Below are positions 34,188-46,675 of a stretch of 64,000 nucleotides of DNA, piece by piece. Where the stretch lies: contig QNGE01000269.1 of assembly GCA_008508345.1 (NCBI GenBank), positions 147,552 to 211,551 of the forward strand, in the 5' to 3' direction. The DNA is from Paragonimus westermani. Lineage: Eukaryota > Platyhelminthes > Trematoda > Plagiorchiida > Troglotrematidae. Positions within the stretch are counted from its first letter, which is position 1, and each line of letters starts with the position of its first letter. The notes beneath the pieces are model-generated. The model saw only the letters and a list, made by a program, of their open reading frames with translations, ran no database searches and was not told the DNA's origin. Both the position numbers and the translations under genes were made by a program.

Positions 34188-37095
34188 ATGCATCGACACA
34201 TAAATGATGAAGAACAGGAAGTAGGTGCTCAGCCTCCTCTAACCTTTGACTGTGCCGACTGTGACCACGGACTTCCCACCAAAATTGGTAGCAGTCAACA
34301 CAATGGGCATGCACACTTTGTCGAACGCAACCGCGAGAACCTCAGGTGCATGAAAGTCGCCGGACCAAATTGGTTTCAGCAGGAATCGACTTCCCTTATC
34401 AGATTTGCGTATGAGCTGGCCCCGTGGTGTTCCACTAGACGTGAACTTCATCACCGGCTCCCGTCACAATTTCCTGGCCTTACTCTGAAGAGCATCAGGG
34501 CTCGTCTATATGCAATGAATTAGTAAAAACTTATTGCCCCCACTGCCGATCCCACCTCCGCCTCACAGACAATTATGAGGTCGGACAGTGAATCCCAAGC
34601 TGCTAATCACTCCAAGTGGTTTTCCTGTTTGGCCCAAACAGCAACAGCCCAACTGGAGACCAATAACGAGGCTTCATTAAATAGCAATGAACTGGTAGCA
34701 GGTGCCCGCGGTCTTCATGCAAGCATTTCCATAATGGTACAAACAAAGTCACTGCTTATTGTGCACATCTGTCAAGCCTTTCCGTACACTTGGCCACTGG
34801 TCACTCGATGAAGTAGTCGCGTCGCTGCAGATACGGAAATCCAAATATACTGCAATCCAAACGCTGTACCATCAGCCTTTTCCGGAAAGTGGATAAATAC
34901 CCACAGAACAAACCGTGGCCTCCCGAACAGTTCCAACTAGTACTGGTTCGAAACATTGTCGACTCCTCCGCATACTGATGAGAGGCAATCACGTACGATT
35001 GTGCCTCCGGCAGATCACTGGAGAAGTCTCCCGCACGCTGAAAAGCATAGAAAATACCGCTCTTGGTTTGAACAGACTGTTGCTTAAACATTTGAAGCGC
35101 ATGAAGACTGATGTTTTTGGCGGGGTATTTCAACCCCTTCTTGCTGACTAAAGGTAGCCCAACTCATCTCTGTCACTCCCGCACCACGCTTGTGTCGAAA
35201 GGGAATATCCCTTCCCCTCCCAATAAATCGAGACTTCTCGCCATATTCTCAAAGTTGATACATCGTTTTCACAAGAAAATGACTTACTGCTGGACTACGC
35301 TTTTGCAACTGCTCGCTCTTCAATTCGGATTCCTACATCGTTGTTGTTGTGCCATGAGGCGACCTCAGTACTCCATGTATTGCTCCGGAACTCATGCACT
35401 ATGCCTTCCAGCTTGTGTGTGGCTTTTAGTGACTCGTCCAAGGCGTTCGATCCTATCTCGCAGAACTCAGTTATCAGATTGGTCCTAACTTTTGGTGCTC
35501 CTCCACCTCTAACACACTACATTGCTGATTCATATCAAAACGCTACCGCCACGATAGAAGGCTCCGTCCGCCTGTTAATGTGGTTTCCGGCAAGGGTACA
35601 CACTGCCGCCGCTGCTACTGATTATGGTGAAGTGTTGGGTTTATTTCGACCGGAGCTTGGCTACCAGTTCCACCATACACTGGTCAGCGGTTTCGCCTAC
35701 GCCGACGATTTGATCCTCTTGTCCATGAATCTTGCGGCCGCTGCTAGTGCTTTGAAGCCATCCGGACTGAAGATCAACGCGCGAAAAACTAAACTCATGG
35801 TCACCTGTGGCGACCATAAGCAAAACGCAACAACTATCGCTGGTGAATCTATTCAGTTTGGATTGGAAATTATCCACTCACTAAGCGCCTCTGACACGGT
35901 GATCTCTCTGGGTATCGCGTCCACTTGGAAAGGTAAAGCACTCACCAATCACTGACTGCAACTTCATACAATGCTGAATGAAACCACCAAAGCCGCCCTG
36001 AAGCCGCACCAGTGCCTACACCTTCTGAGACAGCATCTCGTTCCCAAGGCAAATCACTCGCTAGTTCTGAGCCGAGTCCACCAAAACACGCTCAAAGTCG
36101 TGGACTGTACAAATTGCCAGTCTGTTCGGCAATGATTCCACCTTCCCAAAGACACGCCAATTATCCACATCCACATCCCAATTTGGCTGGGCTGTCTGGA
36201 CGTTCCGAGTTTGTCCATCACCATTCCTATTTCACATAAGCCACAAGTGGAGAGACTGCACCCCAGCCGATGTGCAGTTTTGAGGAACGTGGTCACAAAC
36301 GATTTGTTTGGCCCTATCGTGTGGGACTTCAATGTCCTTGTAAGTGTTCAGGGTGTGACAATGAAGACCAAGGAGAAAACCCATGGGCCTTGGATGAATA
36401 GGTTTTATCATATGCCAGATGGCTGTAGTCTTCGGAGGGGAGTCTCGCTATCCGCTCTCCAATCGTTGGCTGCTGAGTTCAGACCGCGCTCTCCCCAGAA
36501 TCTTTATTCGTATCATGCAGCTCCGATGCGGTCTTCCTCGGACTAAATTCCAGAATTCTCAAGGTGGTCGGACTGGTCACTCAGTTCTCTGTCGTGACCG
36601 CAGCGGTCAACGAGAAATCCTCACTCATATTCTCCAATCGTGCTGGATCACCCACGATGTGCGTTGCGCCCGGCACAACCGCGTAGTCAATAACCTACAG
36701 AGTGGCTATGCAATCTGCACTATGCAGACTTCGAGGAGCTACGAGTACGAACGGTCAGTTCGTTCATCAAACCCGACGTTATCGCGGACCGTGAAATTTT
36801 TGCTGTGATACTGTATGTCACTATAGTGGACGACTGCTGAAGCCAACATGCCTGAATAGACAAGGTTGTGAAGTACGGCACCAACTGTCATAACGCCGCC
36901 ATTCAGTCGGTTCTTCATATCATGGATTGTGATGTGGACTCTATTTCTCATTCACCTACGATCATCTCTTTCCGTGGGATTATGTTTCCCTTCTCCTGCA
37001 ATGCGATTCTTTGACTTGAACTGTCGACTTATGCAGTCTTTAATCTATGCCAAATGACTGTTCCCAGTTCCCCAAAAACCTGTGATACATTTATG
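34188..37095 (+). pseudogene. R2-type LINE, decayed but with all domains
   Basis: Plus strand. N-terminal C2H2 finger (FDCADCDHGLPTKIGSSQHN, about 34240-34330) and a Myb-like helix (CSTRRELHHRLPSQFPGLTL). RT: the finger part in the 35111-35488 frame, then in another frame the motif A region (AFSDSSKAFDPISQNSVIRL) and motif C (FAYADDLILL, about 35690-35720), then GLKINARKTKLMV. The C-terminal part has a zinc-knuckle-like LTHILQSCWITHDVRCARHN and a restriction-like endonuclease block IKPDVIADREIFAVILYVTI with KVVKYG, ending at TGA near 37095. At least three frame changes and several stops make it dead. R2 elements normally insert into 28S rDNA, but no rDNA flanks this one. Confidence 0.82.
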
Positions 37096-39194
37096 TGGGG
37101 AACCCGGCACTGATTGTTACGACCCTCTGACGACTGTCTCACTAAAAAGGACATTTTCCCGTCCCGATGCCTAAACTATGATAGCACTCTTGTGTTGTCA
37201 TGATAATTTGATTCTGAGGGGCTATTTTTTTTCTTTTTTTTCTTTCTTTCACCTACCACATAAGTCTTTTTTGATAGCTGAATTACTAACCTTTGCTGCT
37301 TCCGTGAAAGGGTATATCAATTGTTCAGTGTTGATGTCCGGGCAGTGAACTACATTTAACAGACAGTTTGATTTGAATGCCACTTTTTCACAATTTTGCT
37401 GTTCAATATTTTGGCTCCATCGCTTATTTAAATGAAGCTGTGCAATACTGTTGTTCAACATAAACAATAATACTGTCCGGATGGCGTACTATGAGTGAGC
37501 ACAGACTGCAACAGCTAACGACAGAACACAAACCTACGCTTTCATCGTCCTTTTTAGCTTTCAATTGCTTCTGTACACAACATTTACAGTGCCGGTCAGG
37601 TCTAGATATTCACGGGATCTGTGGTCCAATGGATGTGATAATCGATTTGTAACCAGGATATCTAGCGTTGAAAAATTCTATCCAGTAAGCTCAAACGAGT
37701 TGGAGATTGCTCAGTGCTACTCTGAAAGTATGCACCACTAACCGTAAATTTTAATACGGACTAAAGTCGATTGAAGTCAATTGGTTAGTTATGCTGGCTT
37801 CTCTCTGAATGACCAGGTGTGACCCACAAGCGACTGCGGCCGAGCGTTTGGGGTGTGATAATTCAATCGTGTATAGTGCTAAGCCGCCGGCGTAGTAGTA
37901 AACTAGGCAGCTGTTCGAATCTGTTATACACACCACTGATGAGTTTTAACAAGAACAAGACTTGAAACTAGTGTCCCTTTGGAAAGTTGCCAGCAGAAAA
38001 GCACATATATGAATGTAAGTTGCATCTCAACGTGAACGGTGTTCCATTTGTATTGTGAAGTCACTCTTCAAAGGTGATCTTCCGAAACCACAAAACTGTT
38101 TGCCTTCAAACAGCCTTCCCTGTTACGCTCCAATTGTGCGTTTTTGTTCACAATTCTCAACAAACGTTCCATTTTCTACTTCTGGCTATGCCCTAGCATT
38201 TAGACCCGTGAGATCGGTTAGACTGGTCTGAAGATCAGATGCTTATCAAGATGCACCCAAGTTGGCCTAATAACGGACTAACCAAGTCAATCAACAGCGC
38301 ATGCTAACACATCTGTTTCATTCGATTCATTTCACCAACATGATTAATGCGCACCGTACAATCTCCAGAAGAATAGTCTTTCAGCTGAGAGCTGCATGTT
38401 ATCTGACTGTGATCACAGCTGAAACCACTGACATTCTCATGTGCACCCCATCACCGTCCCCAAAACCATTATGTCCGGGTTTTGGAACTGCTGTGGCTCT
38501 GGTGAAATGACTGTGTGATAGCTAAAAGAAGTGATTTGTCTGACTTCATACATCTCAGAGATAAGGCAGTTCGCACATCAACAATTCAGTCTTTCCATTT
38601 GGTAGTTTGTGCTACACTGTGCATTACATAACTGACCCTATCTGAGAACGGAATGCACACCGCTGTAAACCTGCACTGGAAACATCTCCGATACACAAGT
38701 GAAGTGTATCTTCTATGTAAGTTTGGATAAAAGTCTTTGCCAGATTTTCTCTGCAGCATACCGGGAGGATTTTAACGTTAGGACAGGTTCATCTGCCAAA
38801 TACAAAAGCTCCATCGTTGTGATTCTCAAGAGGGTTTTCATTCGAATTTGTCATGTTAACGTGTAGTGAAGTTTTAATTCATATCCTGGAAATAACAATG
38901 ATGCATCAGATAGGTGTATTACAAGATTTAAAGCAAGCCACACTGAATGGTGTAACATTTTATAAAGGCACCTTAGTCCCATTAAGCATGACTGTCTTAT
39001 CACAGACATACGTTTAGCTACAATCGTTTGTAAGTAATTGTGAGATCATCCGATCGCTTCGAGAGCAGACATATTAACGGTCTCGTACACTCAAATCGAC
39101 GGCCCCACAAGTAGGACATCTTTCCTAGTTGAAAACGGAGAGGTCACTGAATTATTCAGCGATCTTTTGATGAGTGTTGAGTGGTAGGGGAGCT
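37096..39194. other. No gene seen; pyrimidine tract
   Basis: A T/C-rich tract lies at about 37226-37252. No recognised gene. Confidence 0.35.
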
Positions 39195-39305
39195 TGGTGT
39201 GTACAAAGTAAGTACCACTCACAACCGGTCGCACCTACCGCACTCTCATAAGCTTTTTGAGCTAGCCCCACACGAAAAGAAGCACTAGACTCGAGTTTAG
39301 ATCTT
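39195..39305 (-). mobile_element. SINE family B, 3' half
   Basis: The plus strand shows the reversed body: ACCACTCACAACCGGTCGCA, CACGAAAAGAAGCACTAGAC and TCGAGTTTAG. Confidence 0.5.
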
Positions 39306-39344
39306 GTTAGCTGTTGAACGTTCGCTTATGACAGTTCAGTCATG

Positions 39345-39605
39345 CTTATTATGAAGTCATTAGTGAGATGGTCAACACCGTTGCTTCACGAAACCGCGAC
39401 TATAGTTCTAGCTTCGACCGTGGCAAGAATCTACACTAGTGTTGAGTTCTAACAAGAGCGGAATTGCAGCACAGTGTTGCTTTTCAAAAAGGGATAACTG
39501 AAAAATCCATGGGAACATGACGGCCGTGATTAGTTGTGAGTGTTGTTCAATTTATATAAACCACTATCCTCTACTACTCATCATTAGTAGCGTACTGATT
39601 ATAAC
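39345..39605 (+). mobile_element. SINE family B, diverged copy
   Basis: GAGATGGTCAACACCGTTGC (A-box side), TAGTTCTAGCTTCGACC (B-box position), then the body GTGTTGCTTTTCAAAAAGGG and an end with CCTCTACTACTCATCATTAG. It lies head to head with the fragment at 39195-39305. Confidence 0.5.
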
Positions 39606-41165
39606 CTTAAACCAACAGAGAACATTAAGCTTTTTGATCACTATACCTGCATTGTTTCCATTTAGATGCTTACAGTGAAAATGAAACTAAACACGGATGT
39701 CTCTCCTAAAGTTCTCCGGTGGGCATATCTCATCAGGCTGATCCGGTGTCGTAGAGCCCCTCAGATAGATCATAAACAGTGTCCTCGAAACTCAGAGTCT
39801 AGTCTACGCGAGAGCGCCGACCTGACCATCCCGAAGACAGCTCAAGTTGTTCCGCACTGTCGACAATTATGTCGCGGGTTTTACATGAAGCAATGTCACT
39901 TTTATCACTCCGCTACATGTCAAATCACAAGTCAGTGATGAAGTACGTGTATTACTTGACTTCCATTCTGTCAAACCACACGTTGTTAATGAAAACCACT
40001 CGAAATCAACATTAACAGATAAAAACTGATGTTCTTAATGCCGACTAAGGAAAGCATTCCTGCTTGTAGAAAGATAATGCATTCCAGTAATTGTTATTTC
40101 GAAAATCACCTTAATGATGTCTGATACAACAGACTCTTCGGATCCAAATTTGTTGTCTCGTATGAGCTGGCACAGATCTTCCGATGTAACGGACTTGTCA
40201 TTTCACATTTTGCCACCTTGATCAACTCTTTCTCTACCATCACAAGATTTTTGGATAGAGCATTTTGCACCAGTTTTTCGCAATGAAACTAGCAGCACTC
40301 CATTTCCCACGCCAACTACGATACAGAGCGCGCGTCACGAACCCTCTCCTGGCCGCACACTGTATTGTCGGTTACTCTGTTCCTCGATCTTTCAACCAGT
40401 CACGTAAAACAGTTACAGATAAGTGGAAAACTAAAGGAGCCACTGAAGCACCTATGAAGATTCATCATTTCAGTGGTGCCGTATCCTCTACTATCACTGA
40501 CCTCGTCTGACATCGCCAGTACCAATTGTTGTAACCAATTTCGTGGCGCACTGGTCACAACATGTTACGTGAATTGGCCGTCTGGTTTCATCGTGTCCGC
40601 AAACTGGGTCATGAGGTGTTCTGTTTGTCTCACCCCCTACACGTTTGGGCTGACCTAGTGAGTCATTCATCCTGCAGTGCTCACTTATCCTCCGCTTGCC
40701 TTTTCTCTTAGCCCCGGGACATGAGATGCGAACACGTTTGCACACCCCACGTATGTGCGTTGGGTGATCGATCGATCAGTTTATGGCTAGAGGGGGCACC
40801 AGTGCTGTCCGTCCGAAATGCAGGTCATCCCGTGGAGCCGACGCAGGCGTATGGCGTGCGAACACCAAGCGATGTTGCCTCAAGGGTGTAGACATTCTTC
40901 AAGCTTGAAACAGTGCGTTCCATTTAATAATTTCATGAGTTCAGAAAGAAGACATGTCGCGATATGTTAACATTTCGTTTACTCTCAGCAGTCACGAAAG
41001 TGAAACATGCAAGTTATATGTAAAAGACAAATAGATATAAACACGTTATGGACACGCATATAATCACACCGCGTATTATGTCGTTACCACCACGGTGACC
41101 CAATGGATTGTTTCCACCACTTTTGTGTACATGGTGCCGACCAGTGAGCTCTAATCAAATTAGCC
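39606..41165. other. No recognised feature
   Basis: No recognised gene or repeat. Confidence 0.35.
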
Positions 41166-42265
41166 TCAAATTAGCTTAGGGTTCTGATGGCGTAACAGTA
41201 TTTTGAATGATCTAAATGGGTCAACCTGGTGACCTGTTATCAGGAGGTGTTTAGTAATCGATGATACGGGGCTTCGAGCAATGGATTCACTGGTTTGAAA
41301 TTGTTGTTTCATAAGTTGTTTTAACCAGTTCCGGACCTGTTCAGCCATTTGCTGAGATAGCTGTCGGTCTGCTTTGCCTATGTAAATGTCACCGCAACTG
41401 CAAGTGAATTGACAGACAACGAGAGGGACAGAACAGTCAGGCAAACTGCGTTCGCGATTGTGCAGAACGGGTCCTTTGGTGGTTTGAACTGAGCCTAATT
41501 GGGCAGCCGTATACGTACGGAATAGAGCAGATTTCAATTTGTATCCGATGCCCTTTGTCAAATGATCCCCTTTGGATTGCATAAATAGAAATGTATCTTT
41601 CTGTTGAGCTGTTTGGACTGGCTCATTGCATTTGCTCATCATGCCATGCGTGTCTATGAACTTTTCGGGATATGCGTTGGCCACTAACGTTTTTCTTAGT
41701 ATCGCTTCCCCCGTCTGCAGCTTATCAGAGGTGAGAATGCGTCTGGCCCTATGACAAGTTTTTGACAAAACCCTACTTGTACGCTTTCGGGGCAAAGCTG
41801 GAGAACTGAAGATATTGTCCTCCCCATGTTGCGTTGAGAGGGATCGAACGCTGTAATGTCCCATCCTCCCACCGTGTGATGATTTCATCCAAGAAAACCA
41901 AACTACCGTTCGATTCCCTTTCTTGAGGCAAGAATGGATTCGGGTAAATGGAATTAAGAAGATTAAAAAAACAAATCAAAATGATCAGTATCCGCAAAAA
42001 TCACAATATCGTCCAAATAAACGTTTGTGCAATAATACTTTAGTAATATTATCTGGGACTTGCCGCTCTATCATTCCCAAGATGTCGGCTAATGTTGGGC
42101 TTAACGGACTATCCATAGCCACTCTGTCTACTTGTCTATAAGAAAATTCTTCAAAAGTGAATCTGATGTTTTCTGTACACAGAAAGATCTCACTGTGTAC
42201 AAAAACATCTGACTCACTTCTGAAGACGGAATACTGCCAAAGCAGTACAACGGCCGCTGACAAGT
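41166..42265 (-). pseudogene. Penelope-like element: RT core and GIY-YIG domain
   Basis: Minus strand. RT motif B (EFSYRQVDRVAMDSPLSPTL then ADI, about 42100-42170), then in another frame motif C (LDDIVIFADTDHFD, about 41980-42010), then the thumb (WFSWMKSSHGGRMGHYSV and CHRARRILTSDKLQTGEAIL), then the 240-residue frame 41166-41888 with the endonuclease: VCQFTCSCGDIYIGKADRQL and a HLLITGHQVDPFRSFKILL block. The conserved Arg-X(n)-Glu-His part reads SQQMAEQ, so catalysis is doubtful. The region upstream of motif B is not recognised, so it is 5' truncated. Frame breaks make it inactive. Confidence 0.85.
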
Positions 42266-43794
42266 AAAGCCAACGTCATTGAACAGGCCCAACCAGTGGA
42301 TGCAGCGATAACGACCTTGAAATCGAGCCCTTGAGATCCGGCACACGGCAATGCTGTTCAGAACGGGTAGTAATTATACTAGAATGATGACCCCACGAAA
42401 TTAGCAAACCAAGAGTTTCATATCATGTTCCGACCACGTTGTGGATGACGGATAAAAGATCAAAAAACTTTCCTTACTAAGAATAAAACGTGAGGATACT
42501 TCCGCTTGACACCAGCGGAGAGTCTGTCGAGAGCACTGTTTCTTGGAAATAAATACGTTAACAATAGTATATTTCTTTTGCGGGTGCCAAAAGTGTGGAA
42601 TTTGCAGAGGCACAACAGTCAGAGATGTTGTGCGTCTCGGGGCGTATATACTCGATTATATCAATAGCTTTTACATATCCGTTCTAAGCGTACATCCATA
42701 CCAAAGGTGTCAATTCCAAAAATTCTTGACTGACTGAATTGCTGCAGAGGAATTGCAATAGCAATCAATTCCTGTCTGAGAACGTAGGTGGTGTTATCAT
42801 TGTGACCATAGCTTCTGTCGCTGTGCGAATGACACTAAACAGCACACGTTCACAACGTCGATGGGGCAGCTTTTTCCTTATACAATTTTACCAAGAAACA
42901 TCTTGTTGTAGCTGGATCTACGGCCAGAATAACGGTTAATGAAATGGGGGATAACGGAACGACGGTCAACAGTAATGAACAACAGACTACGGAGTATACA
43001 CGAATAGTTCATAACTTCACGGCCAACCCAATCACCCGAAGTTCACACATGAACACAAGAGAAGACTGGCTTCCAGGCAGAGCTCTTTCTATGTCACTCA
43101 GTTCGAAGACAACATGGTCACAAACTGGATCTTGTTTAAAGGGTTTGTGGCCAATCAGAAAACAAGGTCAGAATATGGGTCAGGCAAAGAACCAGAGAGT
43201 ATAGTGATGCCCCAATTAAAAGACGAGCGTGTAGGTGGGGTGCCAAAACTTGGCATAAAAGGCTGAGGGCGCTCGTGACTGTGAGGATCACTTCGAACAG
43301 TGATGAGTTAGGATTTTTCAGAGGTAAATAAAACGGTATTTTTGGGAATTGAATTCTTCCTTGACATATCTAGTTCTGAAAAAGGACGAATACCATGGAG
43401 GCGTGATGGCAGAAGAGAGCCGCTGATTCACGTTCAGTGGAAATTCACATTGAGTATGTTGGGCCAACTTTCCTACAAGTTTCGGAAAAATTCGTGGACT
43501 TACTTATGAATTTTATACGACGGCGTAAACCACACCTTGGTTTCTTTTTTAATCAGGCTTGGCGATTATTTCTAACCCTAGGTGTCATCTTGACTTTGTA
43601 GGTTATGATTGCAACTCATCAGCATTATAATGATTAGGTCTACAGAAAGCTACACACTTACTTAATTAGGCTGAACACAACCAAAGTACTGTTAGTGAAC
43701 AGGCCAATACTCTTCCTTATGAGAAACAACGTTGGCGTCTCTTGTTGGCGTCCGTGATAGGCAGCATCCCTACATTGTTCATGACTGATTTCAC
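42266..43794. other. No recognised feature
   Basis: No recognised gene or repeat. Confidence 0.35.
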
Positions 43795-43848
43795 CTGCAA
43801 GAAGAATCTGTTCATTGAGGCATACCAACACTTCGAGTATACTTGAAG
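43795..43848 (-). CDS. Candidate 54-nt exon, unrecognised
   Basis: Minus strand: acceptor (CCTTCAGATTGTTACACAG|CT) and donor (TTGCAG|GTGAAA) bound 54 nt encoding SSILEVLVCLNEQILLA with split codons at both ends (phase 1). The candidate exon at 45161-45294 ends in the matching phase on the same strand. Confidence 0.33.
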
Positions 43849-45160
43849 CTGTGTAACAATCTGAAGGTTGATAAAAATTAGACACACTCGGGAAGTATGT
43901 TCGTTGTCAAAGTTTCACGACTGACTTAACACTTTCATCTGATCCTGATCCAGATGTGTGGGTCACTAACTAGTTCACTTGCATCTCATTTAATCCAGCG
44001 AAATAATCGAATCTGAACGCCCGACAACAAAAGCTTATAGGTTACGTCATCATGCAAATTGAATTGATTCTCAGTGTATCGGTGCCTAATAAGTGTCACC
44101 GCCCTCCTTTGCACACGAGGTTTACAAGGTAACAACCACGGACTTTCGCATTGGTTTCGGCGGGATTTATTTCACGTGGTATTACACAACAACTAGGAGA
44201 TCGTACCGTAAGATAAAGTCAAGTGTACCGTTGCTGGAAGGCTGGCCTTAGTAACCAAAATCACTCATATTCAGTGTTAGCATTTGCACAGTTCTGTACG
44301 TCTATTATTGAAGTTTCACACAAATTTCCATCTCGAGAGAGAATACATGTTACATAACCCCTAAGCTGGACTTCTCCATATACCATCTGTTGTTATCACC
44401 CTACAGTGAATTACAGTGAACTTCAAGTGCCGAACTAAGTACACGGTGTACTGATGAGGTAGTGATAGGTTTGTTGGAGGCCATATGGTAAGACGAAACT
44501 GATAAGCAGGGGTGCTTTCTCGAGATACATTTTCATTCTCAGGCTATCAGCATTCACATTGGAGTAAATGATCCGTTCGACGGTGAATCGTTCATATGAT
44601 GTGGGTCATTTATTGGGGTTGGAAGGAGACTTGGTGTGCTACCTTGAGTCGATCATGGAGTCTGAGCATCACTTGCGCACCATGATATCAAAACAGACTT
44701 CAGGTGCATAGTTGCATAAAATTGCACTACTGGCTAGCAGGCCAGTTTTCATTCAACTGAGAGACCTTCTGGGGATGGAATAACATCATGAGTAATAAAT
44801 ACCTCATACCAACGATAGAAGAATATTACCATGACTTCTTAGCCAACTGATACGAAAGGTCAATCAGTGTAATCTAATCCACCTCCTAACTGGAGGGCTG
44901 AATAGATTGTGCTTGTGCCGCATGTCTGGAACCTGTCCAGAGTGGCTATCCAAAGTTCGATTAAAGATTCACACCAGTGATTTTTTAATGTGCAGATGCT
45001 TTATTTTGAGAGCTGGTCTTGCCTGTCGGAGTCAGGCAGCCTAGTTTTTAGATAGCCTAACTTCCATATAAGTCGCGATTAAAGCTCAGTCTTCGTTGAT
45101 CCACACCTAGTGGTGTTCACGTCCGAAATGAACCATCACAGTGATCAGAGCTGTACTTAC
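43849..45160. other. No feature seen; possible intron
   Basis: Nothing recognisable. It would be the intron between the two flanking candidate exons. Confidence 0.3.
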
Positions 45161-45294
45161 GCGTCACCACAAGCGACTTGTACACCACTGCTACCGTTTG
45201 CACTATTTCATTCAGTATCAAGATTAAGTTAGAGGACACGAGACCAGGAGACAGCCAAATGGAGATCCCTGCACTGTAAACGGTCCTTGTTGAC
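45161..45294 (-). CDS. Candidate 134-nt exon, hydrophobic, unrecognised
   Basis: Minus strand: acceptor (ACATTTCTAATTACAG|GT) and consensus donor (GACGC|GTAAGT). Only one frame is open across it. It encodes AGISIWLSPGLVSSNLILIL and NEIVQTVAVVYKSLVV, which is hydrophobic and may hold a membrane or helical repeat segment. It enters in phase 2 and leaves in phase 1. The family is not recognised. Confidence 0.42.
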
Positions 45295-46675
45295 CTGTAA
45301 TTAGAAATGTAGAAACATGGTCCGCATTTCTCGGACACAAATGAAATGCAATGAATAGGTATAAATAAAAACCCTGACTGTTCATTGGACACTGCAAAGT
45401 CGCCCCGACGTGCTGTGCTGTTTTGAAGACGATAGAAATCGAATTTTCATGGCTCTGGCGATATTCGCAGCTGTCATACAGCTATGTCCAAACAGAGATT
45501 TTCTTCAAGTGCTAACAATCAAGTACCGCATTCTTCTCTATATTACCAGTCACACTGATGACTTCTCACAAGGAATTTGGGTTCAGCGATTTAATTTGAT
45601 GATACGATGGAACGGTGATCACGTAAACGACCTTTCACGATGAAGAGGATAGTGAGTCAGATTCCAACTCGGACTAGCAGTCGGTCCTCGCGAGAGCAAT
45701 GGTCAAATCCAAAACTGTTACTCAAGACGGACTATCAAGAACAGTTTATCTGAATCAGGAAACTATGATCAATTTTAAGTGTAGTCAAACGGAGGGAATT
45801 AAATATTTTTATTTTAAAGCCCCGTGTCAATGCTGCCGCGTAACTCAGGTGGTCGTCTTATAATGCATTCATCAGATGTCACTCATCAGCTGCGTTAGCT
45901 ATCCATGATCTAAATCGGCAGTCTGGTCGAAATTTATGCTGAAAAACTCTTCACTCTACAAGAATTGTGCGTAGATAAATTCTCTGCTATTTGGTCCCAC
46001 TAACTGATTTATGCGGGCAGACCGTTTCCATTTGGATCGTTGAAAAATTTGCATTGCATATACAAGCTTGGTTAACAAAGCCCTGTCGTAGCCATGACGA
46101 TACCGTATCGATTTCTCCGTCTGCGATGTGGTTCTTCTTCACCTACACGCAATCGGACGTGATAGCCACCATGCCACGCGCAGTGCATAGATTTCTCACA
46201 CCTAGCGATTGCGTGAGAAGCCAGTCAACGTTCCGTTTGCCAAATCACTCGTCACCATGGCGACACACCTTGGTACGCGTGGGACTATGAGATCTATGAC
46301 AAGACGGTCGACACGTTTGAACAAACTCCTTGGAACGAATGTCTCGTCAAGGTCGCGTCAGGTTTTGTTGTTTAGTGGTTCGGTGAACAAAATTGTACGA
46401 GGTTATTTAACGGAGAAAAACATGACCTTCTTAAGGTACCCCTTCCTGTGAATATTTCCTACTTCACACGACTGGATGCCCCATTATGGCAACGTACACC
46501 ATTGTACACTGTTAGCATTTGCTATCACTTCCTTCCCGCAGCCCTACAGATGATCAAATTGATTTGGACGTTATTTGAAACGTGCCGGCTTAGACGAAAA
46601 CTTAACAAAGCACTTACATTTTTCTGAAGACCGGAGATGAACGTTTTTCGGAAGATTGACCAAACTAACGTAATT
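45295..46675. other. No recognised feature
   Basis: Short frames without recognised domains. Confidence 0.35.
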
